Source: Gammaproteobacteria bacterium (GTDB lineage: Bacteria; Pseudomonadota; Gammaproteobacteria; Xanthomonadales; Wenzhouxiangellaceae). From it: a stretch of DNA of 62,363 nt. Position numbers and translations under genes: made by a program. The stretch lies in contig JAHJQV010000055.1 in assembly GCA_018819105.1 (NCBI GenBank), positions 1 to 62,363 of the forward strand, in the 5' to 3' direction. The notes beneath the pieces are model-generated. The model saw only the letters and a program-made list of their open reading frames with translations, did no database searches and was not told the DNA's origin. Below are positions 25,026 through 40,312 of this stretch, in pieces; positions within the stretch are counted from its first letter, which is position 1, and each line of letters starts with the position of its first letter.

Positions 25026-26657
25026 ATGTCGCAACCCAGTCTGTCCGGTGATCTGTTCGGTGGCCTGACCGCTGCCGTCGTGGCCTTGCCGCTGGCGCTG
25101 GCGTTTGGTGTCGCTTCCGGCCTGGGTCCACTTGCCGGGGTCTATGGTGCCATTGCCATCGGCTTTTTTGCATCCGCTTTCGGTGGCACGCCAGCGCAAA
25201 TTTCCGGCCCGACCGGGCCCATGACCGTGGTCACCGCCGCTGTGGTCGCGCAATATGCGGAGAATCTGAACATGGCGTTCACCATCATCATGCTCGGCGG
25301 CGTCATGCAGATGCTGCTGGGTGTGCTCAAGGTCGGCAAAGCCATTGCCTACACGCCGTACTCGGTGATTTCCGGCTTCATGAGCGGCATCGGCATCATC
25401 ATCATCCTGCTGCAACTGCCGGCCTTGTTCGGTGTGCCGCAAGTCGAAGGCGCTGCGGCCGCTGTGCTGCTGCAACTGGATCAGCTCTGGCACAGCTTAA
25501 ATCCGCATGCCCTGCTGGTTGGCCTGGGCACACTGCTGGTGGCGCTGTTGTGGCCCGCGCGCTGGCAACGCTGGCTGCCGGCACCACTGGCTGCATTGAT
25601 TGCCGGCAGTCTGCTGGCAAACCTCCTGCTGACCCGGGCTCCGGTGCTCGGCGAACTGCCATTTGGTCTGCCTACGCTGCACTGGCCTGGCTTGCAGGCC
25701 AGCCAGTTGACCCAGGCCATCCAGCCCGCGTTTGTGCTCGCCCTGCTGGGCAGCATCGACAGCCTGCTCACCTCACTGGTGGCCGATTCGCTGACCCGCA
25801 CCCAGCATCGGCCCAACCGCGAGCTGCTGGGACAGGGTCTGGGCAACACCATTGCCGGTCTGGTTGGCGGCATTCCCGGTGCCGGTGCCACCATGCGCAC
25901 TGTGATCAACATCCAGGCCGGAGGCCGTGGTCGCACATCCGGCATCGTCCATGCCGTCACCCTGCTGCTGCTGGTGCTGGTGCTGGCACCGTTGACCGGA
26001 AAAATTCCGCATGCAGTGCTCGCCGGCATTCTGCTCAAGGTGGGCTGGGACATCATCGACTGGGGCTATCTGCGCGTGCTGCTGCAATTGCCTCGTGACA
26101 AGGTGCTGGTCATGCTGATCACGCTTATCCTGACCGTGTTTGTGGATCTGATCACCGCCGTCGCGGTGGGTCTGATCGTCGCTGGCATCGTCACCGCCAT
26201 GCGCACCGAACGTGACGAGATGTCCCGTGTACAGGCGGGATCTGCCGCGGCTGTCGATGATCTCAGCGCAGCCGAACAACATCTGCTGGCGGGATCGGGC
26301 GATGCCATTGCCATCCTCAGCATGTCCGGCCACTTTTCCTATGCTTCGGCGCGTGCGCTGAATCAGCGTCTGGCATTGCTGGACAGTCAGCACCGTGTGC
26401 TGATACTGGATTTCGGCCGACTCGCCTATGTTGATCCATCCATGGCGCTGGCGATTCGTGATCTGCTGCATGCAGCCGCAGATCATCGCTTGCACTGTGT
26501 CGTGGTTTGCCCTCACCAGCAGGCACTTTCCCCGCTGCAGGCATTTCAGGTGTTCGCCCGCAGTCATCCCGACGACATTGTGACCGATCGCCACGCTGCC
26601 CTCACACGTGCTGTCCAGATTATCAACCAGACCAACCAGATCAACCAGGCCCATTGA
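25026..26657 (+). CDS. SulP family anion transporter with STAS domain
   Basis: A 543-residue inner-membrane protein of the SLC26/SulP family. About residues 5-400 form a UraA-fold membrane domain with about 12-14 helices, including GGTPAQISGPTGPMTVV (anion-site half-helix), FMSGIGIIIILLQLP and a GNTIAGLVGGIPGAGATMRT motif. Residues about 440-535 are a cytoplasmic STAS domain (VLILDFGRLAYVDPSMALAI). Known substrates in the family are sulfate, bicarbonate and dicarboxylates; none can be assigned, and no carbonic anhydrase lies beside it. The start MSQPSLSGDL follows a weak GGA site, and longer frames add non-conserved residues. The gene ends in an Asn/Gln-rich tail. Confidence 0.9.
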   Translation: MSQPSLSGDLFGGLTAAVVALPLALAFGVASGLGPLAGVYGAIAIGFFASAFGGTPAQISGPTGPMTVVTAAVVAQYAENLNMAFTIIMLGGVMQMLLGVLKVGKAIAYTPYSVISGFMSGIGIIIILLQLPALFGVPQVEGAAAAVLLQLDQLWHSLNPHALLVGLGTLLVALLWPARWQRWLPAPLAALIAGSLLANLLLTRAPVLGELPFGLPTLHWPGLQASQLTQAIQPAFVLALLGSIDSLLTSLVADSLTRTQHRPNRELLGQGLGNTIAGLVGGIPGAGATMRTVINIQAGGRGRTSGIVHAVTLLLLVLVLAPLTGKIPHAVLAGILLKVGWDIIDWGYLRVLLQLPRDKVLVMLITLILTVFVDLITAVAVGLIVAGIVTAMRTERDEMSRVQAGSAAAVDDLSAAEQHLLAGSGDAIAILSMSGHFSYASARALNQRLALLDSQHRVLILDFGRLAYVDPSMALAIRDLLHAAADHRLHCVVVCPHQQALSPLQAFQVFARSHPDDIVTDRHAALTRAVQIINQTNQINQAH

Positions 26658-26694
26658 TCTCGCGACTGAGGCGATCGGCAAGCCGCTTTTGCGC

Positions 26695-27078
26695 TTAATC
26701 GATTCTGCTTTTGTGCGCCAGATTGTGCGCGTGCTGTTCCCAGTTCTGACCATCAAAATCGGTGACCTGGATGTGCGCCGGTTGCGTATCCAGACAGTTG
26801 ACGTTGATGTCGATGCCATCCGGGTTGGAACGAGGCAGATAAAATGGCTTGATGCCACAAACCTTGCAGAACCAGTGTTGAGCAACACCGCTGTTGAACG
26901 TGTATGTGCTCAGATTCTGCTCTCCCGTGAGCAGGCGAAAATCCCTGCGTGGCACGATCAGGTGGAGAAAACCCGATTTGCTGCAGATGGAGCAATTGCA
27001 GCGGTCAGCCGCGATGACCGCTGGTGCCTCAACTTCAAACCTGACCGCCTGACAATGGCAGCTGCCCTGATAAATCAT
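26695..27078 (-). CDS. GFA family protein
   Basis: A 127-residue zinc protein of the glutathione-dependent formaldehyde-activating (GFA/CENP-V) family. It opens with YQGSCHCQAVRFEVEAP. The zinc ligands appear as CHC near residue 7, CNCSIC near 27 and CKVCG near 92, and the FYLPRSNPDGIDINVNCLD segment is typical. The true substrates of most members are unknown; only some bind S-hydroxymethylglutathione. It runs opposite to the SulP gene and ends 37 nt from it. The start ATG at 27078 fits the family exactly. Confidence 0.88.
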   Translation of the reverse strand: MIYQGSCHCQAVRFEVEAPAVIAADRCNCSICSKSGFLHLIVPRRDFRLLTGEQNLSTYTFNSGVAQHWFCKVCGIKPFYLPRSNPDGIDINVNCLDTQPAHIQVTDFDGQNWEQHAHNLAHKSRID

Positions 27079-27174
27079 TCTCGCCTCTCTGTCGCTGCGG
27101 TAAGCAGCATGCTCAACAGCGCTGTCACATGACGGTCGCGTGCCACTGCAGTCAGCGATGCAGGCTGCCCTGAT

Positions 27175-28428
27175 TCACCAGCCAAGTTGCAGGCAGCGAA
27201 ATTCATAATGGCTTTCCACCGGGCCACGAAAACAGGCACTGGTCCCGGTCACCACCGGACCTTCGCCCGGATAGTAGGGATTGTCCGCCGTGGCCAAAGC
27301 CTGCTGCGCATGCAGGTGGTGGTTGAACAGCAGCAGTTTGGCCTGAAAGTCCAGTAAGCGGGCGGTGTATGCCAGATATGATCGGGACAGATTACCCTGT
27401 ACTTCAAGCAGTCGAGTGCCACTGAAATTGCGCAACCAGAAGCTTGAGTCTGATGCCTTGTCATCCGCAGCGAGTGCCAGCACAAACTGCCCCGGCGGCA
27501 GTGCCGAGCTGTTGATGGTCTCCAGGTATTCCGGCAAATGTGCATTGCTGGTCATGTTCGGCTTGAACAGCACGCGCGCCAGCCAGCCCGGCAGCTTGCC
27601 ATCTGCTTGCAGCAGATCATGACTTTGATCCAGCTTGTGCATCTCATTGTGGAACAGGGCAAACTCTCTGGCCATAACAGTAGACATGTCGATCTCGGCC
27701 GCAGTCAGTGCTGGCAGCTGCGCTGCCGCCATGTCCGCCTGCAGCACGATAATGCCTGTGACATCCAGTAGATGATTCAGCCCGGCCAGCAAAGTCATCT
27801 TGCCGATCAGGGTGTCCTGCAGGCGCATGGCATGGCGCAGCGCTGCCATCTGGTGTCTCAGTGCCACCATGGCAGCAGCGCTTTGGCCAGCGCGATGCAG
27901 GGATATTGCGGCCAGTGCTTCGAGGTGTACAGCCGCAATCAGCGGATGCAGGGGCACGATCATTTCAGTCAATGCCGGCCGGGTCAGCGTGGCAAATTCA
28001 GCATACTGAAAAAACCGCTCGGCACGAGCTCTGAGCAGGGCGTGCTCGGCAAGCAGCCGGTCAAAATCTGCATCCGTGGTGAACAGGGTCTGCAGGCAAC
28101 CGTCCTTTCTGCTGTAACAATACAGTTCGCCCTGGGGCAGCGTCAGCTTGCCGGGCGCATCGTAATGGGCAAGTTGATAACTGGCGTCGGCCTCCTGCTT
28201 GCGATACTCCTGCAGCATCGCAGTCCCGACCTGAACCGGGTCATCGTCAGGGGCGGCCAGAATGCCGTGCAGGAACAGAAAGGCCTCGCTGCTGGCTGCG
28301 GGCTTTGCCTGCACCAGCAGATCCTGTGCCATTGGTGACAGTTCATCGTCGATCTGCCCCAGTGCAACCAGTACCAGTGCCAGTGCCAATATAAACACGA
28401 GAGTGAGTGACCACAGCAGCTTTTTCAT
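27175..28428 (-). CDS. Uncharacterised membrane-anchored protein
   Basis: A 417-residue protein that I do not recognise. It has an N-terminal hydrophobic segment (residues 4-24, positively charged start MKK), either an uncleaved anchor or a signal peptide, and otherwise looks soluble and helical. The body therefore probably faces the periplasm. Four cysteines are visible: a pair at about 104 and 110 (CYSRKDGC) and another at about 400 and 413 near the C-terminus, which could form disulfides. Internal stretches rich in Leu, Ala and Met (about 180-240) suggest helical repeats. Codon use matches the neighbours. It has no obvious partner; the GFA gene follows 97 nt downstream. Confidence 0.7.
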   Translation of the reverse strand: MKKLLWSLTLVFILALALVLVALGQIDDELSPMAQDLLVQAKPAASSEAFLFLHGILAAPDDDPVQVGTAMLQEYRKQEADASYQLAHYDAPGKLTLPQGELYCYSRKDGCLQTLFTTDADFDRLLAEHALLRARAERFFQYAEFATLTRPALTEMIVPLHPLIAAVHLEALAAISLHRAGQSAAAMVALRHQMAALRHAMRLQDTLIGKMTLLAGLNHLLDVTGIIVLQADMAAAQLPALTAAEIDMSTVMAREFALFHNEMHKLDQSHDLLQADGKLPGWLARVLFKPNMTSNAHLPEYLETINSSALPPGQFVLALAADDKASDSSFWLRNFSGTRLLEVQGNLSRSYLAYTARLLDFQAKLLLFNHHLHAQQALATADNPYYPGEGPVVTGTSACFRGPVESHYEFRCLQLGW

Positions 28429-28641
28429 CGACCTGTCCTGATTGGCGTGGCTGTCAAATTGTTGCTGGTTATCACTGCACTTGCAACATATTCGTCAGGT
28501 TGGAGACGTCTGCCTAGGCCGACATTGATCAGCCAGGATTGCCACAACGGCGAGCCCGCTTCGCAATAACGTCTTCGTGATTCTGGATTGGCAAAGCGCT
28601 GGCACCAGTTTCTACTGTGTGCAGAGATTACGCAATCAGCG

Positions 28642-28929
28642 CTAATCCAGATACCGGCGCTGGATGAGTTTATCAATCTCACGTCGCAAGGCGTCTTGTG
28701 CGATTTTTTTCTCCAGCTGATTTGTAATGAGTCTGATTCTGTAGAGATAAATGCATATTTTGATCAAGAATGTTAGCAACGTAGCAATCAGGCCCAAAAT
28801 CACAGATGCGCCTGGTTCTTGCGACCAACGATATATTGCATAGGCGATGAAGCCGCCAATCGCGATAGCCAGACCAATGTCCGGCAATTCGACCATTTTT
28901 CTTTTTTTTGAACTATTTGCAAGGCTCAT
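28642..28929 (-). CDS. Small membrane protein of unknown function
   Basis: A 95-residue protein with two hydrophobic segments (about residues 17-32 and 42-62) followed by a charged C-terminal helix (ITNQLEKKIAQDALRREID), suggesting a two-pass inner-membrane protein with a cytoplasmic tail. No family is recognised. The ATG at 28929 lies 12 nt after the nhaA stop, with AAAGG about 8 nt upstream; a TTG one codon earlier is less likely. Base composition is more AT-rich than nhaA. The tight spacing suggests co-transcription with nhaA, perhaps as a late-acquired gene. Confidence 0.6.
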   Translation of the reverse strand: MSLANSSKKRKMVELPDIGLAIAIGGFIAYAIYRWSQEPGASVILGLIATLLTFLIKICIYLYRIRLITNQLEKKIAQDALRREIDKLIQRRYLD

Positions 28930-28941
28930 CAAGAAAGCCTT

Positions 28942-30198
28942 TCAGGTTGCACGCTGCCGGGAAGTCTCTGCTGTCTCAGGTGTGCTTTTCAGCGACCATT
29001 TGACGACAAAATACCCCAGCAGTCCGGCCGCCAGTGAGCCGGCGATAATGCCGACGCGCTCGTCAAAGATGCGGTTGGCGACGGTCTCCTGAAACGCCAG
29101 TGAGCCGATGAACAGACTCATGGTGAAGCCGACGCCGGACAGTGCGGCGACGCCGTACAGTCCTTTCCAGCTCATGCCGGCGGGCAGCGAGGCCAGCCCC
29201 ATTCTGACGCCGATCCAGCACATGCTGAACACGCCGACCTGCTTGCCGAGCAACAGCCCCAGTGCCACCCCGACCGGCACCGGATGCAGCAGCTCGTCCA
29301 TGCCCACTCCACGCAGATCAACCCCGGCATTGGCGAACGCGAAGATCGGCAGAATGGCGTAGCTGACCATGTTGTGCAGATCAGACTCCAGCGCCAGCAG
29401 AGGTGACGGCATGTCGTCATCGCGGTGCTTGCTGCGCAAGGGAATGAACATCGCCAGCAGCACGCCCGCCAGCGTGGCGTGCACACCGGATTTCAGCATG
29501 GCCACCCACATCACTGCCCCCACCAGCAGATACACCGCGATGCCATTGACGCCACTGCGGTTCATGAGCAACAGCACGACCAGGCTGGCCGCCACCACCA
29601 GCAGCGGAACGGTGCTGATGTTTTCGGTGTAGAACAGGGCAATGATGGCGATGGCACCAATGTCGTCAAAGATGGCCAGTGAGATCAGGAAAACCTTCAG
29701 GCTTTTTGGTACCTGCGAGCCCAGCAGCAGCAGAATGCCCATGGCGAATGCGATGTCGGTGGCCGCCGGAATGGCCCAGCCGCGAGCCGTATAGTCGTCA
29801 CCGGCGTTGAAAAACAGATACACCAGCGCCGGCACGACCATGCCGCCAACCGCGCCAAACGCCGGCAGGCTGATCTTGCGCAGCTCATTGAGCTCACCGA
29901 CCAGAAACTCGCGCTTGAGCTCAAGACCGATGAGCAGAAAAAAGATCGCCATCAGCCCGTCGTTGATCCACAGCAGCAGCGGCTTGGCGATCTCCAGCGC
30001 GCCGACCTTGATCGCCACCTCGGTACTGATCAGCAGGTCGTAATACACCGACAGCGGCGTGTTGGCAATGATCAATGCCAGGGCCGCCGACAGCATGAGC
30101 AGAATGCCGGTGCTGGATTTTTGCTGCAGAAATCTGTTGATCAGGAATTTCGCCTGATCAATCATCGGCTTGGGATCTGGAATAATGTTGTCCTGCAT
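28942..30198 (-). CDS. nhaA: Na+/H+ antiporter NhaA
   Basis: A 418-residue inner-membrane antiporter. The paired ion-binding aspartates are visible in SLAIFDDIGAIAIIA, corresponding to the DD of E. coli NhaA helix V. ATDIAFAMGILLLLG, the half-helix LKSGVHATLAGVLLAMFIP and FAFANAGVDL are also family marks. It exchanges 2 H+ for 1 Na+ and supports growth in salt or at high pH. The ATG at 30198 gives a family-like N-terminus (MQDNIIPDPKPM) about 20 residues longer than E. coli NhaA. It is divergent from gltB across a 217-nt gap. Confidence 0.95.
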   Translation of the reverse strand: MQDNIIPDPKPMIDQAKFLINRFLQQKSSTGILLMLSAALALIIANTPLSVYYDLLISTEVAIKVGALEIAKPLLLWINDGLMAIFFLLIGLELKREFLVGELNELRKISLPAFGAVGGMVVPALVYLFFNAGDDYTARGWAIPAATDIAFAMGILLLLGSQVPKSLKVFLISLAIFDDIGAIAIIALFYTENISTVPLLVVAASLVVLLLMNRSGVNGIAVYLLVGAVMWVAMLKSGVHATLAGVLLAMFIPLRSKHRDDDMPSPLLALESDLHNMVSYAILPIFAFANAGVDLRGVGMDELLHPVPVGVALGLLLGKQVGVFSMCWIGVRMGLASLPAGMSWKGLYGVAALSGVGFTMSLFIGSLAFQETVANRIFDERVGIIAGSLAAGLLGYFVVKWSLKSTPETAETSRQRAT

Positions 30199-30234
30199 GC
30201 TCTGCCCGGGCTGATTCTGGTGGATGACTGGTTG

Positions 30235-30240
30235 ATTATA
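30235..30240 (-). promoter_or_regulatory. Putative nhaA -10 element
   Basis: A perfect TATAAT on the minus strand, 36 nt before the nhaA ATG. No convincing -35 is present at 16-18 nt, so an activator may be needed. A matching gltB promoter in the same gap was not recognised. Confidence 0.35.
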
Positions 30241-30415
30241 ACCATGTAGCCTGACTGATCTGCTACATTGAATGACATTGCAGGAAATGCCGCAGCAGGC
30301 CATGTCTCTGTCCGCACAGCGGCTACGAACCATTGCCTGAAACCATCAGCATTGATGACAACATGGAGATGATCATCGCTATCAGAAACCAACAGCCAGC
30401 CACGGTATCTGCGCC

Positions 30416-36315
<5,900 letters not shown>

Positions 36316-36388
36316 CACAACCCGATCCCACCCCGATCATGGCAGCTGTGACCTATACTGACGCCTGTCATCGCAAACATCTGCAAGC

Positions 36389-37669
36389 ATGCCCAACAAG
36401 CCTGAACTGATTCGCGGCATCAGCCGCTGGCAACTGGTCGGCATTTCCATCAACGATGTCATCGGCAGTGGCATCTACCTGCTGCCGGCGGCTGCAGCGG
36501 CCCTGCTCGGACCGTTCAGCCTGTGGGCGATCCTGCTCGCCGGACTGGCGGTCGCCGTGCTGGTACTGTGTCATGCCCAGGCCGCGAGCTATTTTGACCA
36601 GCCCGGCGGTGCCTATCTGTACACGCGTGAGGCATTTGGCGATTTCATCGGCTTCGAGGTCGGCTGGATGACCTGGCTCACGCGCATCGCTTCGGTGGCG
36701 GCATTGAGCAATGGCCTGGCGCTGGCGGTGGCCGAACTGTGGCCAGCGGCTGCGACTGGCGGGGCGCGGCTGATGGTGATCAGCGCGGCCCTGCTGGTGC
36801 TGGCCTGGGTCAACGTGGTCGGGGTCAAGTCCGGAGCCCGTCTCGCTGTGGCGCTGACCATCGCCAAGCTGCTGCCGCTGGCGTTTTTTGTGCTGGTCGG
36901 GCTGTTTTACGTGGACTGGTCGCTGCTGGCCATACCCAGCGGACAGCCGCTGCTCAGTGGCAGCCTGACCGAGGCCGCCCTGCTGCTGCTGTTTGCCTAC
37001 GCCGGCTTCGAAAACACACCGGCTGCCGCCGGTGAGTACCGCAACCCGAAACGCGATGTGCCGTTTGCCATGCTGACCATGATCGGCATCATCACGCTGA
37101 CCTATGTGGCGGTGCAGGCGGTGGCGCTGGGCACCCTGCCCGAGCTGGCCAGTGCGGCATCGCCGCTGGCGCGTGCAGCCGGACAATTTGCCGGCCCGGC
37201 GGCGGTGTTGCTGCTCAGCGTCGGTGCTCTGGTGTCGATCTTCGGCAATCTGGGCAACACCACACTGATCGGCCCACGCTATGCCTACGCACTGGCTGCC
37301 GACGGCTATGGGCCGCGCTGGCTGGCGGCGGTGCATCCGCAGTTCCACACCCCGGCCAATGCCATCATCGCGCAAACGCTGATCGCCCTGTTGCTGGCCC
37401 TCAGCGGCAGTTTTGTGGCACTGGCCATGTTGTCGGTGGTGGCAAGGCTGGCCACCTACATCGGCACCTGTAGCGCACTGCTGGTGCTGCAACGGCGTTT
37501 CACCAACGCGCCGGATGCTTTGCAGCTGCCCGGCGGTGTGCTGGTGCCGCTGCTCGGGCTGGCCCTGTCGTTGTGCTTTGTGGCGGCAACCAGCTGGAAA
37601 AACCTGCTGGCTGCCGCAGCGGCGCTTGTGCTGGGCGCGCTGATCTATCATTATCGTCGGCACACCTGA
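36389..37669 (+). CDS. APC family amino acid permease
   Basis: A 426-residue inner-membrane transporter with about 12 helices in the LeuT-fold APC superfamily. The first helix carries the substrate-site NDVIGSGIYLLP. GGAYLYTREAFGDFIGFEVGWMTWL is the conserved loop-helix 3 region, and FAYAGFENTPAAAGEYRNPKRDVPFA is the helix 6-7 signature. It imports an amino acid or amine; the specific substrate cannot be told. It follows gltD by 73 nt on the same strand, a loose nitrogen-metabolism neighbourhood, and precedes the DUF885 gene by 34 nt. Confidence 0.88.
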   Translation: MPNKPELIRGISRWQLVGISINDVIGSGIYLLPAAAAALLGPFSLWAILLAGLAVAVLVLCHAQAASYFDQPGGAYLYTREAFGDFIGFEVGWMTWLTRIASVAALSNGLALAVAELWPAAATGGARLMVISAALLVLAWVNVVGVKSGARLAVALTIAKLLPLAFFVLVGLFYVDWSLLAIPSGQPLLSGSLTEAALLLLFAYAGFENTPAAAGEYRNPKRDVPFAMLTMIGIITLTYVAVQAVALGTLPELASAASPLARAAGQFAGPAAVLLLSVGALVSIFGNLGNTTLIGPRYAYALAADGYGPRWLAAVHPQFHTPANAIIAQTLIALLLALSGSFVALAMLSVVARLATYIGTCSALLVLQRRFTNAPDALQLPGGVLVPLLGLALSLCFVAATSWKNLLAAAAALVLGALIYHYRRHT

Positions 37670-37703
37670 TTCGATCAGTCCACGCAAACCATTGAGTGCC
37701 ACC

Positions 37704-39545
37704 ATGAAACATTGCCTGCTTTACCCATTGTTGATGCTGTCCATGCTGCTGGCCGGTTGCCAGCAGGACGCCCCGTCAAACGCTGCCGACAGCAATGACC
37801 AGACCGCCACCGGGGCCAGCACCGGGGCCAGTCCCGCCCCGGCAAGTGCAGCCCCAGACGAAACCGCAGCACACAGCGCCAGCGCGGCATGGGTTTTGTT
37901 CATCAATGACTACATCGAAGCCAGTCTGGCGGCACATCCGGCCTGGGCGGTGTATCAGGGCCGGCACGAGTTTGACGGCCAGATGCCGGACTGGAGCCGC
38001 AGCGGCATTGTCGGCGAAATTGCCCGCCTGCAGCAGGCACGCAATGAAGCCAGGGCGTTCAGCGCTGCAGCACTGACAGAGCGCGAACAGTTTCAGCGTG
38101 ACTATTTCATTGCCCGCATTGACCACGACCTGTTCTGGCTGGAGAAAGCCAGATGGCCGTTCCGCAACCCGATCCATTACCTGGGCTGGATGTCTGATTC
38201 GCTGGATCCATCGCCCTACATCACGCTGGATTACGCGCCTGCTGCGCAGCGCATGCAGGCGTTCACCGATTACCTCAAGACCATCCCGCGCGTGAGCGCC
38301 CAGATCCAGGCCAATCTGCAACTGCCGATGCCCGCCACCTGGCTGCAGTACGGCATTGACAGCTTCGGCGGCTACGCCGATTATTTTGCCAACGAAGTGC
38401 CAGCGGTGTGGGTAGGTGTTGACGATGCCGAACTGCAGGCTGAGTTCACCGCTGCCAACAACGCTGCAATCAGCGCCATGGGTGAGTTGGCCGCATGGCT
38501 GGAAGCCAATCGTGACAGCGCCACCGACGACTATGCGCTGGGGCCTGATCTGTACCGGCAGATGCTGTGGGACACCGAACGCGTCAACACGCCCCTGGAT
38601 CAGCTTGAAGCCATCGCCCGTGCCGATCTGGCACGCAACCAGGCCGATCTGGGCAGCGCCTGCGCCAGTTTTGCACCGGGCCTGGATGTCCGCGCCTGTT
38701 TTGCCAGGATGTCTGCCAACAAACCCGAAGGTGGGCCGGTGGCAGCGGCCAGACAGCAGCTGGATGAACTGAAAGCGTTTCTACTGGCACAGGATCTGGT
38801 GAGCATTCCCGGCAGCGAGGAAGCACTGGTGGCGGAAGCGCCGCCGTATGCCCGCTCCAACTTTGCCTACATCAACATTCCCGGACCATGGGAGCAGAAC
38901 CAGCCCAGCGTGTACTACATTGCGCCACCGAATCCGGACTGGCCGGCCGAAGTTCAGGCCGGTTACATTCCCGGTGAAGCCGATCTGCTGGGCACCTCCG
39001 TGCACGAGGTCTGGCCCGGTCATTTTCTCAATTTCCTGCACGCCAACCGCTCACCGTGGATCTTCGGCCGCGCTTATGTCGGTTATGCCTTTGCCGAAGG
39101 CTGGGCGCACTACACCGAGGAGATGATGCTGGATGCCGGCCTGCGCGATGGTTCTGCGGAGGCAAAAATCGGCCAGATCGCCAATGCGCTGCTGCGCAAT
39201 GCACGCTTTATCTCGTCGCTGGGTCTGCACACGCAGGGCTGGACGGTGGAGCAGTCGCGGCAGTTTTTTATTGAGGAAGGTTATCAGAGCGAAGGCCAGG
39301 CGCTGCAGCAGGCGGCCCGTGGCACCTACGATCCCGGCTATCTCAATTACAACATGGGCAAGCTGATGATCATGCGCCTGCGCGATGACTGGAGCGCCAG
39401 CCGCGGCGGTCGCGCCGCCTGGAAAGCATTTCACGATGAGTTTCTCAGCTATGGCGGACCGCCGATTCCGCTGGTGCGACAGTCCATGCTGGGCGAGGAT
39501 GCACCGCGCAGCGAGTTTCCGGCGTTTTTGCTGCCAACACCATGA
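37704..39545 (+). CDS. DUF885 family metallopeptidase-like lipoprotein
   Basis: A 613-residue lipoprotein with signal peptide and lipobox LLAGC (Cys at about residue 19), then a low-complexity Ala/Ser/Thr linker to about residue 60. The remainder is a DUF885 domain, an all-helical fold related to M32/M2-type peptidases. The probable zinc motif is HEVWPGHF with a downstream EGWAHYTEEMM glutamate, the usual DUF885 arrangement. Its substrate is unknown; a periplasmic peptidase is the working inference. The ATG at 37704 directly begins the signal peptide. Its stop overlaps the yceH start (ATGA). Confidence 0.85.
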   Translation: MKHCLLYPLLMLSMLLAGCQQDAPSNAADSNDQTATGASTGASPAPASAAPDETAAHSASAAWVLFINDYIEASLAAHPAWAVYQGRHEFDGQMPDWSRSGIVGEIARLQQARNEARAFSAAALTEREQFQRDYFIARIDHDLFWLEKARWPFRNPIHYLGWMSDSLDPSPYITLDYAPAAQRMQAFTDYLKTIPRVSAQIQANLQLPMPATWLQYGIDSFGGYADYFANEVPAVWVGVDDAELQAEFTAANNAAISAMGELAAWLEANRDSATDDYALGPDLYRQMLWDTERVNTPLDQLEAIARADLARNQADLGSACASFAPGLDVRACFARMSANKPEGGPVAAARQQLDELKAFLLAQDLVSIPGSEEALVAEAPPYARSNFAYINIPGPWEQNQPSVYYIAPPNPDWPAEVQAGYIPGEADLLGTSVHEVWPGHFLNFLHANRSPWIFGRAYVGYAFAEGWAHYTEEMMLDAGLRDGSAEAKIGQIANALLRNARFISSLGLHTQGWTVEQSRQFFIEEGYQSEGQALQQAARGTYDPGYLNYNMGKLMIMRLRDDWSASRGGRAAWKAFHDEFLSYGGPPIPLVRQSMLGEDAPRSEFPAFLLPTP

Positions 39546-40189
39546 CCTTCACGGCAACGCTGAACCCGATCCAGATTCGCATTCTCGGCTGTCTGGTGGA
39601 AAAACAGAAGACCACACCGGATCAGTACCCATTGAGCCTGAACGGCCTGAAGAACGCCTGCAATCAGAAAACCAGCCGCGATCCGGTGATGAACTGCTTT
39701 GAAGGTGAAATCGGTGCCGCGCTGAACGAGCTGGAAAGCCTGCAGCTGGTCAGTACGCAGTGGTCCGGACGCACCGCCAAATACGATCATCGCCTGGTGC
39801 GTGAACTGGAACTGCAGTCACCGGCGCTGGCGGTACTGGCCACGCTGATGCTGCGCGGCCCGCAAACCGCCGCCGAGATCCGCAGCCACTGTCAGCGGCT
39901 GCACGCCTTCGATGATGTCGATGATGTGGAATATGTGCTGCAACGACTGCAGGATCGTGAACCTGCGCTGGTGCGACAGCTGCCGCGCCAGCCCGGACAG
40001 AAGGAGCAGCGTTTCGTGCAACTGCTGGGTGGGGAACCGGATCCGGCCACCTTGAGCGCAGCCAGCCGCCCGGCCCGTATCAACTCGCCGCTGGAGCAGC
40101 GCGTGAGCGAACTGGAAGCCAGGCTGGAACAATTGCAACAGCGGGTGGCCCTGCTGGAAGACAGTCAGCAGCCTGCAGACCGGCATTGA
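39542..40189 (+). CDS. yceH: YceH family protein (DUF480)
   Basis: A 215-residue protein of the DUF480/YceH family, built from two winged-helix units. Conserved marks are RILGCLVEKQKTTPDQYPLSLNGL and NACNQKTSRDPVM in the first unit, and LMLRGPQTAAEIRSHCQRLHAF in the second. A C-terminal coiled coil (about 178-208: LEQRVSELEARLEQLQQRVALLE) follows. A regulatory or DNA-binding role is inferred from the fold; no target is known. The start overlaps the end of the DUF885 gene by 4 nt, suggesting coupling, although no functional link is known. Confidence 0.9.
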   Translation: MTFTATLNPIQIRILGCLVEKQKTTPDQYPLSLNGLKNACNQKTSRDPVMNCFEGEIGAALNELESLQLVSTQWSGRTAKYDHRLVRELELQSPALAVLATLMLRGPQTAAEIRSHCQRLHAFDDVDDVEYVLQRLQDREPALVRQLPRQPGQKEQRFVQLLGGEPDPATLSAASRPARINSPLEQRVSELEARLEQLQQRVALLEDSQQPADRH

Positions 40190-40312
40190 GTCGTTCAGAC
40201 CAATGACAAAATGCATGGTGCCTACGCATTACAGGCCTACGCGACCAATGCATATCGCCCAAGGTGGATTGGATCTCGACGCTACAGCTTGATATTCACC
40301 GATTATCCAAGA

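Noticed and set aside
36368-37705. A 445-codon minus-strand open frame
   Set aside because: Antisense to the amino acid permease; Gln/His/Arg-rich shadow of a GC-rich gene.
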